Shown here one piece after another: positions 33,544-42,100 of a stretch of 64,000 nt of DNA; position 1 is the first letter of the stretch; every line of letters starts with the position of its first letter. This DNA is from Streptomyces alfalfae (GTDB lineage: Bacteria; Actinomycetota; Actinomycetes; Streptomycetales; Streptomycetaceae), in the NCBI RefSeq assembly GCF_004127445.1, contig NZ_QEXM01000013.1, forward strand, positions 105,417 to 169,416, written 5' to 3'. The position numbers were made by a program, and so were the translations under genes. Below the pieces are notes generated by a model, which was given only the letters and a program-made list of their open reading frames with translations, was not told the origin of the DNA and made no database searches.

Positions 33544-33563
33544 AAACCGGTGGGTCCGTATCT
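33544..33563 (+). promoter_or_regulatory. ARE-like site, class C, upstream of the right afsA-like gene
   Basis: AAACCGGTGGGTCCGTATCT, three mismatches from the site before the left afsA-like gene. It ends 65 nt before the start codon, exactly as in the left copy. Probable receptor target controlling signal synthesis. Confidence 0.72.
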
Positions 33564-33627
33564 TGGTGTCGCTGACACGTCACCTGTCCCCTGCCACCCC
33601 CCTTCGAACGGTCGCCCTGGAGATGCC

Positions 33628-34584
33628 ATGACCGTGCTCACCCACCAGACAGCCGCGCCCACGAAGGCCCCCGGCCGCCCCGCCGTCTTCCCCGCCCAGC
33701 TCACCACCACCGTGCCGCGCGAATACGTCCACCGCGCCTCGCTGGCGGAGGTCTTCCTCACCGGGTGCCGCCGGAGGGAGGGCACGCAGTTCGCCCTCAC
33801 GGGCCAATGGCCCCGCGCCCACACCTTCTTCACCAGCGGGGACGGGCTCAGCCACACCCCCATGCAGGCAGCCGAAACGATCCGCCAGGTCGGACTGCTC
33901 CTGGCGCACGCGCAGTTCGGCGTCCCGCTCGGCCACCAGTTCCTGCTGCACGACATGGAGTACTCCACCGACCCCGACCAGCTCCTGATCGGCCGGCGGC
34001 CGACCCACCTCGACCTCGAAGCGGACTGCACGGACCTGGTGTGGAAGAAAAACCGTCTCGCCCGGTTCGCCATGCACGTCCGGATCAGACGCGAGGGACA
34101 CCTCGCCGCGTCCGGGAGCGGGCACTTCACGTGCGTCGCGCCCGCCACGTACCGCCGGCTGCGCGGTGAGACGCACACGGCCCGCAGGCCGCCCCACCCC
34201 CGCCCAACCCCCCTCACGCCGCAACTGGCAGGCCGCACACACCCCCGCGACGTCGTCCTCACCGGGACCGGCCGGCCCACCTCCTGGCTGCTGAACGCCG
34301 ACACCCGCCACCCGGTCCTCTTCGACCACGTCGGGGACCACATCCCCGGAATGGTGCTCATCGAAGCCGCCCAGCAAGCCGCATGCGCCCTGGCAGCCCC
34401 CCGAACCTTCACCCCCGCCACGGCCGCGACGGTCTTCCACCGGTACACCGAGCACGACACGCCCTGCCAGATAGACGCCACACCCACACCCGGCACCACC
34501 AAAGAAGCAGCCCACATCACCATCACCGGAACACAGAACGGACACCAAGTCTTCAGCACACAACTGACCGGCCGGCTCTCCTGA
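33628..34584 (+). CDS. AfsA-like gamma-butyrolactone biosynthesis protein
   Basis: A 318-residue protein from the ATG at 33628 with GGAG six nt upstream. It carries the two AfsA hotdog repeats: the first with LTTTVPREYVHRASLAEVFL and GQWPRAHTFF, the second with HPRDVVLTG, HPVLFDHVGDHIPGMVLIEAAQQA. AfsA-type enzymes transfer a beta-keto acyl chain to a C3 sugar phosphate, the committed step of butyrolactone signals. The adjacent divergent receptor gene TetR4 and the class C site fit autoinduction. The other two conserved enzymes of the route (a reductase and a phosphatase) are not beside it. A second, truncated homologue lies at 1-110. Confidence 0.93.
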   Translation: MTVLTHQTAAPTKAPGRPAVFPAQLTTTVPREYVHRASLAEVFLTGCRRREGTQFALTGQWPRAHTFFTSGDGLSHTPMQAAETIRQVGLLLAHAQFGVPLGHQFLLHDMEYSTDPDQLLIGRRPTHLDLEADCTDLVWKKNRLARFAMHVRIRREGHLAASGSGHFTCVAPATYRRLRGETHTARRPPHPRPTPLTPQLAGRTHPRDVVLTGTGRPTSWLLNADTRHPVLFDHVGDHIPGMVLIEAAQQAACALAAPRTFTPATAATVFHRYTEHDTPCQIDATPTPGTTKEAAHITITGTQNGHQVFSTQLTGRLS

Positions 34585-35563
34585 CACGAGCCTGACGCAG
34601 CAGAACAGCCCCATCACCACAACACCCCCCGGAAAGCCGGACCAAGACTCCCCCTCGCGTTCCACCCCGGCCAACCCCGGGACACAGACCGCCCCACGCC
34701 GGCAACGGTTCTTGGCCGACACCCCCCAACCCCTCGCATCGCCACCACCGCCGCCTCCGCGGAGAGCGAGAACCACACAGACCACTCCCACGAAGAGGCC
34801 CACAACCTCCGAGCAAACCTGTGAGCCTACGGGCCTACGGGCCCGCAGGCCCATGAGCCCGCAAGCCGAGCAACGGTTACGGTCCGCGACCGGCCGGCTC
34901 AAGCGACCCCGCAAGGACCTCACCGCCCGTAGGGAACGCGAGGTCAGACGCCGCTGACAGCCGCAGGTCCGCGCCAGGGTGAAGCGGAAGGCCACCCCCA
35001 CGGACGGCATCGCGGGCGTTCGCCGCGCGGACCTGCGAACTGGTGGGCCTGGGTTCGTCCAAGGAGATGATCCTGCCGGACCGGCGCAAACAGCGCCCCG
35101 GTATCGGCCTGCTCATCGGCCAGGCAGGGGGACACCACCTCATGAGCCCCTGATCACCGAGGATGAGACCACCCGCTACGAGAGCACCCTCATCTGGCTC
35201 CAGGACATCGACCGGCTCGACCGCATCCGCCAGAGCCCGGACCGCCCGCGCACCCGCAAGGGCAAGCCCGCCCGCCACCGCGAGGAACACGGCCGGCCCA
35301 CGCGGTGCCCGGCCCCGCCGCCCAAGGGCCTCGCCGCGCCCCGGGAACCTTCCACCGCCAGGCCTTCTGACCGCTGCCCCACGCCCGCGACAGCCAGCCC
35401 GCAGGCCTGCACACCACCGGCGGCACCGCCGAAGCGGCGGACCCCCGCACCCCCGGGGGCCCCGCCTCAAAGGACGCGCCAGCGAGCACTCCGCGGGCGG
35501 CCCGCCCTCCACGGCAAGGCAAGAGACAGGCATGCCCCTGCCGCTGCGACCACGGCGGACCGG
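34585..35563. other. Stretch of about 1 kb without an intact gene
   Basis: No frame here has convincing start, stop and codon bias together. The first 350 bases are rich in C and A. A short frame at 35031-35153 (plus) reads like the tail of a real protein (CELVGLGSSKEM, GIGLLIGQAGGHHLMSP, stop). Another fragment follows (TTRYESTLIWLQDIDRLDRI, near 35165-35225). Both look like relics of decayed genes that I cannot name. Confidence 0.5.
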
Positions 35564-35773
35564 TCAGTCCTCGGCCCGCAGGGACACCGCGCCGACGGGA
35601 CAGGCCCGTATCGCCTCCCTCACCGCCGGATGCGAGACCGCGGACGCGTCCTGCCGGGCGAGCACCGCACCGAACCCCGCGTCGTCCTGCGTGAACACAG
35701 CAGGCGCCGTCAGCGCGCACATGCCCGCGCCCACACAACGCTCCACATCCACCTCGATCCTCACCAAGCTCAC
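35564..35773 (-). CDS. 3Fe-4S-type ferredoxin, partner of the adjacent P450
   Basis: A 69-residue ferredoxin. Cluster ligands lie in ERCVGAGMCALTAP and, near the C-terminus, ACPVGAV. The spacing C-x5-C and the short length match ferredoxins linked to Streptomyces P450s. The GTG start overlaps the P450 stop (GTGA), so the two are translationally coupled. It should pass electrons from a ferredoxin reductase encoded elsewhere. Confidence 0.9.
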   Translation of the reverse strand: MSLVRIEVDVERCVGAGMCALTAPAVFTQDDAGFGAVLARQDASAVSHPAVREAIRACPVGAVSLRAED

Positions 35774-37008
35774 CACGCGACCGGCAGTTCGCGCAGGCCC
35801 GTGACACCCGCGGCCGTCGGCCCTAAGCGGATATCCCCGACGGGAACATCCAGCCGCAACCCCGGAAACCGGCCGAACAGCCCTCGCAGGGCGATCTTCA
35901 GCTCCAGGCGCGCCAACTCCTGGCCCAGACACTGATGGACGCCGAGACCGAACGCCAGGTGAGGGCGCGCGGAACGCTCCCAGTCGAGCGTGTCGGGCCG
36001 CGCGAAGACCGAGCCGTCGCGGTTGATGAGCGGCGTCACGAAGACGACGTCCTCTCCGCAGCGGATCGTATGGCCCGCCACCTCGATGTCCTCGACCGCC
36101 ACCCGCGCGACACCGTCCGACACCGACCCGTAGCGCAGGAGTTCTTCCACGACGGCGTCCATGGAGGCCCCCTCGGCCCGCACCACCGCCCACTGCCCCG
36201 GATGCCCCGGATGCCCCAGCAACGTGAACACCGCGAGCGAGATCATGCCGGCCGCCATCCCGTGCCCCGCCACCAGCAGCGTCCCTGCCAGCGCGACGAG
36301 CTCATCACGGCCCAAAGGCCCGGCCGGGGCGTCCGAACGCATCAGGTCATCCAAAAGGCCAACCCCCGGCTCCCGCCGCTTACGGTCGACCAACTCTTCC
36401 AGATAGCACCCCAGTTCACCCCTGGCCCGGGCGGCTTCGTCCGCCGTCCCTTTCTCCAGCAGCCGCCGAGCGCACGCCTGGAAGAACCCGTGCTCGTCCT
36501 CGGGCACGCCCAGCAACGCTCCGATCACCGACGCCGGCATCGGCAGGGCGAAGGAGGAGACCAGCTCCGCCGGAGGGCCCTGCGCCTCCACAGCATCCAG
36601 CAGCCGGTCCGCGATCCGTTCGACGCACGCCCCCAAGGACCCAAGGCGTCCAGGGGTGAGATGCCAAGCCAGCAGCCGCCGCACATCACGCTCCCGGCCG
36701 CCACCGGCGACCAGCGCCACCCCCTCCTCCCAGCCCCGGGCAGACCTCCCACCGACCACCGGGAAACCGCGCCCCGCACGCTCCCGGGACAGCCGCGGAT
36801 CAGTCAGCAGTTCACACGCCAACGCATGCCCGGTGACGGCCCACGCCGACCGGCCGTCATAAAGAGTCACCTTGCCCAAAGGCGCGGAACCACGCAGCGG
36901 AGCGTAACCCGCAGGCGGACAGCAAGGACAGACACGGCCCAGCGGGAAAGGCACACGACCGTCCTGCGTAAGCAAAGGACGAGGATCTTCAACACTCAGT
37001 TCATCCAT
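35770..37008 (-). CDS. Cytochrome P450 (second, ferredoxin-linked)
   Basis: About 412 residues from the ATG at 37008; an in-frame ATG at 37020 is possible. The I-helix has VAGHGMAAGM, in which the usual acid-alcohol pair (E/D-T) is replaced by Gly-Met, an unusual feature. The K-helix has EELLR, and the haem loop is FGLGVHQCLGQELAR. P450s lacking the I-helix Thr often use the substrate's own hydroxyl or catalyse unusual reactions. The N-terminal segment PFPLGRVCPCCPPAGYAPLR is typical of the family. Position outside the afsA border leaves open whether it belongs to the cluster. The 280 bases upstream are A/C-rich and hold no gene. Confidence 0.9.
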   Translation of the reverse strand: MDELSVEDPRPLLTQDGRVPFPLGRVCPCCPPAGYAPLRGSAPLGKVTLYDGRSAWAVTGHALACELLTDPRLSRERAGRGFPVVGGRSARGWEEGVALVAGGGRERDVRRLLAWHLTPGRLGSLGACVERIADRLLDAVEAQGPPAELVSSFALPMPASVIGALLGVPEDEHGFFQACARRLLEKGTADEAARARGELGCYLEELVDRKRREPGVGLLDDLMRSDAPAGPLGRDELVALAGTLLVAGHGMAAGMISLAVFTLLGHPGHPGQWAVVRAEGASMDAVVEELLRYGSVSDGVARVAVEDIEVAGHTIRCGEDVVFVTPLINRDGSVFARPDTLDWERSARPHLAFGLGVHQCLGQELARLELKIALRGLFGRFPGLRLDVPVGDIRLGPTAAGVTGLRELPVAW

Positions 37009-37286
37009 CACACACCGCATCAGACCAATGGCCTCACAATCAGACAGCAGCACCAAAGCCGTTGCTTCCAGCCCACACAACGATCGACGCACACATCACC
37101 CACACGAGCCACCCGATGACCAGCCACTCTTCACAACCACCGGGACACAACACACCTGCCAACAACTATGACGGACACAACACACCAACCCCACACCCCT
37201 CGACACCGCCTCCAGCAGCCCTCCAACACAAACCGAACACACCTCCAGCCACACACCACCCCAACCACAACCAGCAACACACCAGG

Positions 37287-38016
37287 ATGCGGACGATCAC
37301 GCAGGACTTTGCCCGCGAGGTGGGCCATCTGCTGCCGCTGCCGGACGATCCGTTCGCCACCGGGATTACGCTCACGCCCCGCGTCGACCGCTACGGCATG
37401 ATCACCGTGAGAATGTGCCGGTACTCGGTTCCGGTCCGGTTCATCGACCGCAAGGTCACTGTCACCCTCACCTGCGATGACCTCACTGTCTATGACGGCC
37501 GGCGGGAGATTGCCCGGCACCGGCGGCAGACCGAACGTGGTGCCGAGCTCCTCGTGCTGGACCACTACCTGGAACGGGGGCGCTGGAACGCTCCGAGGCC
37601 CTCCACCAGGCCCGCGCCGAGGACACCTTCACGGCCGTCCATGCAGCCTTCTGGGCCGCCGTCAAGAAGGCTCTCGGCGACGCCGAGGGAACGAAAGCCC
37701 TGGTGAAAGTGTTGTTGCTGCACCGACATCAGCAGCACGGTCACGTGGTGGCCGGGATCCGCAGGGCCCTCGCGGCGGGCACCTTCAACGAGGACGTCAT
37801 CGCCTGGAGGCCCGCAAGGCGGCCCAGACGGCAGGCCGGGCACCGACCGTCACCGCTGACACCCTCGCCCCGGAACCGTTGGACCTGGATCCGGCCCAGG
37901 TCACCCCGCTGACTCCGCGTCGCCTCGCCCGTGCTTTGCCTGCCGACCAGCGTCGGCTGCCCCGCCTGGAGCAGTGGGACGAGTTGTTGCAACTCCGCCC
38001 GAAGGACTCATCATGA
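37287..38016 (+). pseudogene. IS21-family IstA transposase, 3' remnant with frameshifts
   Basis: The translation of the first frame (LTPRVDRYGMITVRMCRYSVPVRFI, then VYDGRREIARHRRQ) is the C-terminal beta-barrel region of IstA. It then shifts frame near 37585 (ALHQARAEDTFTAVHAAFWAA, LVKVLLLHRH) and again near 37810, ending in LPRLEQWDELLQLRPKDSS. The catalytic N-terminal domain is missing. It overlaps the istB start. Confidence 0.82.
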
Positions 38017-38828
38017 CGACCGCCCATCACGCGCTGACCTCACAGGCATCCGACGCGGCGATCGACACCGCCTGCCGCCTGCTGCGGCTGCCCACCATGC
38101 GAGCCCAGGCCGCCGACACGATCACCCGGGCCGAACGCGAGGGTCTGTCCTACGCCGGGTTCCTCGCCGAATTGCTGATGGCCGAGTGTGAGGACCGGGA
38201 CCGGCGCAGGGCCGAACGCCGCATCCGGGCCGCTCACTTCCCCCGGCAGAAGTCGCTGCGGGAGTTCGACTACCGCGTCAACCAGAACGTCGATCCTGCG
38301 GTCATCCACAATCTCGCCACCTGCGAGTGGATCACCAAATGACACCCACTGTGTCTGATCGGGGACTCAGGCACCGGCAAGTCGCACCTGCTGATCGCAC
38401 TGGGCACCGCAGCCGCCATGGCCGGCTACCGCGTTCACTACACCACCGCCGCGGCCCTGGTGAACGAAATGGTCGAAGCAGCAGACGACAAGCAGCTGGG
38501 CAAGACCATCGCCCGCTACGGACGCGTCGACCTTCTCGAAATCGACGAGCTGGGCTACCTCGAACTCGACCGCCGCGGAGCGGAAATGCTCTTCCAGGTC
38601 CTTGCTGAGCGTGAGGAAAAGAACAGCATCGCGATCGCTTCCAACGAGGCGTTCACCGGCTGGAGACGGACCTTTACCGACCCACGGCTCTGCGCAGCGA
38701 TCGTTGACCGCCTCACGTTCAACGCCACCATTATCGAGACCGGAACCGAGTCCTACCGCCTGGCCCGCACCAAGGCGCAGCAGAACAACGACACGAAATC
38801 CACCATCACGGCGCAACGGAGTAACTGA
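38013..38828 (+). pseudogene. IS21-family IstB helper ATPase, broken by one in-frame stop
   Basis: The frame starts at 38013, overlapping the IstA stop. It runs to a TGA at 38340-38342 (NLATCEWITK, stop) and continues in the same frame with HPLCLIGDSGTGKSHLL, the Walker A motif, then LLEIDELGYLELDRRGAE (Walker B) to 38828. Intact relatives have Gly at the stop position, so GGA to TGA is the likely change. The rest is full length, about 271 residues. Confidence 0.87.
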
Positions 38829-38979
38829 GATCCGTCGCGGTGAACGAGGCAGGCACCAAACGCAGCCACATTGTGCCTCGTTCGCCTGGATCATCATGCA
38901 GGTAGTGCACGAAACGCTCGTCCCACAAAGCCTCGTCCGCACCCAAGTAGCGGGCAAGCTTGCGCCGCCCCCTCGGCAT
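38806..38979 (-). CDS. Small hypothetical ORF or gene fragment (57 codons)
   Basis: Starting at the ATG at 38979 it reads MPRGRRKLARYLGADEAL, then FVHYLHDDPGERG and ends in DLSYSVAP. Composition is protein-like, but I recognise no family, and it overlaps the istB remnant by 23 bases. It may be a decayed gene tail. The rest of the gap to 39183 shows nothing. Confidence 0.35.
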   Translation of the reverse strand: MPRGRRKLARYLGADEALWDERFVHYLHDDPGERGTMWLRLVPASFTATDLSYSVAP

Positions 38980-39183
38980 CACACGCCCCGGCCCCACCGG
39001 GCAGTTGTGTTCACGCCAAGTTGACCCCAGGCTCTCCGGAGCTCGGCTCCCCGAGCAGAAACGTTCCCCCTTCGCCCTCTCCGACCCGCCGTCGACATCC
39101 GGCCGAACCCGTTCTCGCGCGTTAGTGCGAACGGTTTGCGGACCAACATCACCGAGGCTCTGTCCACTGCTGCCTCACAGGTG

Positions 39184-42100
39184 ATGACCATGCGCTCACA
39201 AGCGCGAAGACTCGTCCTGGCCTTCCTGGCCTTCGTCCTTCTCTCGACGGCGAACGCCGCCCCCTCCTGGGCGGTGTTCCCTGACCGGTCCGACGCCGCG
39301 CCCGCGGCGGGCGTCGCCCAGGTCGAGCCGCGTACGGCGCAAGACCTGCCCGACCCGCCCAAGGCCATGACACTGGCCGAGCGCCGCGCCCAGCTCACGA
39401 AGAAGCGGCACCAAGTGTCGCCCATGCGGGCCTACATGAACGCCCCCGAGCGGACGGCCAAGGGTGGCACACCTCACCGCCTCCCCGAACCGGTGCGCGG
39501 CAAACAGGGCATCGATCGCGGCCCCGCCGCCGAGGCGCCCGCCCGGCGGCTCGTGGCGGCGCCCGGGAACCCGACCTCGGTGTCGGCCTGGGCGAGCGCC
39601 TACCCCGGCATGCTGTCGATCGGCGGGCAGGTGAAGCTGCCGAAGCGGGGATCGACGTACAGCGGCCTGTGGCTCTACGTGATGGACGAGGCGGGCAAGC
39701 CCATCGTCCAGAAGGAGATCAAGAAGGCCACGGACAACCCCCAGGGGGACACCCCCGACTCCGGCGCCTGGTGCTACGACTGGTGGTCGAGCAACTCCTA
39801 CCCGACCGACCAGTGCTTCTGGTGGGCGGGCAGCCAGCTGGGCGGCATCCTTCAGGACGGCAAGAAGTACTACGCCTGGGTCTTCCTCAACAGCTCCGAC
39901 GGCTCCTCAAGCCCGGGCGGCACCAAGTCGCCGCTGGTGGAGGCGTTCTACACGCCCGGCATCCCGGGCGCGGCCGCGGGCATCTGCACCTGCTACGCCC
40001 AGGCCCACCGCGCAGACCCCGTCAACACGGCGACCGGCGTGTTCTACGAGCAGCTCACCGACGCCTCCCTGACGGGGCCCGGCGTACCGCTGACGCTGGA
40101 GCGCACCTACCGCTCCGACGTGACCGCCACCGGCCTCCTCGGGCGCGGCTGGACGACACCCTTCGACGCGCGGCTCACCCTCGCGACGGGCAAGGCGACG
40201 TACCGGACGGGGGACGGGGCGTCGTTCGTGTTCACGCAGGCGAGCGACGGCACGTACACCGCCCCCGCGGGCTCGGCGGCCAAGCTGGTCGAGGGCGCCG
40301 GCACATACACGGTCACCACGCCCGACCACACCGCGCGCACCTTCGACAGCGGCGGTCTGCTGACCTCCGTTGTCGGCGCGGCGGGCAAGGGCCTCAGCCT
40401 GACCTACGCCTCGGGCAAGCTCGCCTCCGTCAAGGACGCGGGCGGCCGCACCACCACCTTCACGCCCGGCACCGACGGCCTGCTGTCCGAGGTGAGGCTG
40501 CCTGACGGCACGTCGGTCTCGTACGGCTACACCGGCGGCTTGCTGACCTCGGTCACCGACCCGGCGGGCCGCAGGTCCTCGTACGCGTACTACGACACGG
40601 ACAAGCGCCTGAAATCCTACACCGACCCCGCGGGCGGTGAGGTCAAGAACGTCTACGACAGCGCGGGCCGCGTGAAGTCGCAGACCGACCAGCGCGGCAA
40701 GACCACCACGTTCACCTGGGACGGCAAGAGCGGCGAGTCCCACACCACCGCGCCCGACGGCGGTGTGTGGACCGACGTGTACGCGGCGAACGTCCTGATG
40801 AAGACGGTCGACCCGTACGGCAAGAGCATCACCTACGACTACGACCGCAAGCTGCGCCCCAGCGCCATCACCGACCAGCGCGGCAACACCACCGAGATGA
40901 CGTACGACGGCGCGGGCCGGATGGAGACCCGCACCTCCCCGGCCGCGCTCGGCTACAAGGAGAGCTGGGGCTACGACACCGCGGGCAACCTCACCAGCCA
41001 CACCGACGGCCGCGGCCACAAGACGATCTACGGATACACCGCGAACCGGCTTACGTCGGCGACGGACCCGACGGGCGGCAAGACCCTCTACAAGTACACC
41101 GGGTTCGGTCAGCTGGAGACGGTGACCAGCCCGCGCGGCAAGGTCACCACGTACGGCTACGACTCCGCGGGCAACCGGACGTCGGTCACCACGCCCCTCG
41201 GCGAGAAGACGACGTTCACGCACGACAAGGCGGGCCGCGTCCTGACCAGGACCGACCCGCGCGGCAACGTCTCCGGTGCCGACCCGGACGCGTACACCAC
41301 GACGTACACCTACGACGGCCGCGGCCTGCTCAGCACGGCCAAGGACGCGCTCGGCCGCACGACGGCCTACGAGTACAACGGCGCCGAGCAGCTCTCGTCG
41401 GTGCGCAACCCGGCGGGCGACACCGCCACCCTCGGCCACGACGACGCCGGGAACCTGACCCGCACCACCGACCAGGCGGGCAAGAGCCTCACCCGCGCCT
41501 ACGACCCCAGCGGACGCCTCGCGTCGCGCACCGACGCCGAGGGCGGGAAGACCACCTACACGTACGACAAGGCGGGCCGTCTTCTCACCAGTGTCTCGGC
41601 GCGCGGCAACGTCTCCGGCGCCGACCCGGCCGCCTACACCACGACATACGAATACGACGCGGCCGGCAACCTGACGCTGACCACCGGCCCCACCGGCGCG
41701 AAGACGAAGACGACGTACGACGCGATCAACCGGCCGTCCGTGGTCACCGACCCGCTGGGCCACACCACCGGCTACGGCTACGACGCCAACAACAACGTCG
41801 TCAAGACAACGGACGCCGCGGGCAAGTCGACCACCGCCGTCTACGACAAGAACAACCGCCTCAGCAGCAGCACCGACCAACTCCGCAGGACCACGACCTA
41901 CGCCTACGACCTCGACGGCAACCTGACCGGCCGCACCTCGCCGCTCGGTCACAAGTCGACCTGGACCTACGACGGCGACGGCCGCCGCGCCACATCGGTC
42001 GACCCGCGCGGCAACGCCACCGGCGCCGACCCCGACCAGTACACGACCACCTACGGTTACGACGAGGCGGGCAACCCCACCAAGGTCACCGACCCTCTCG

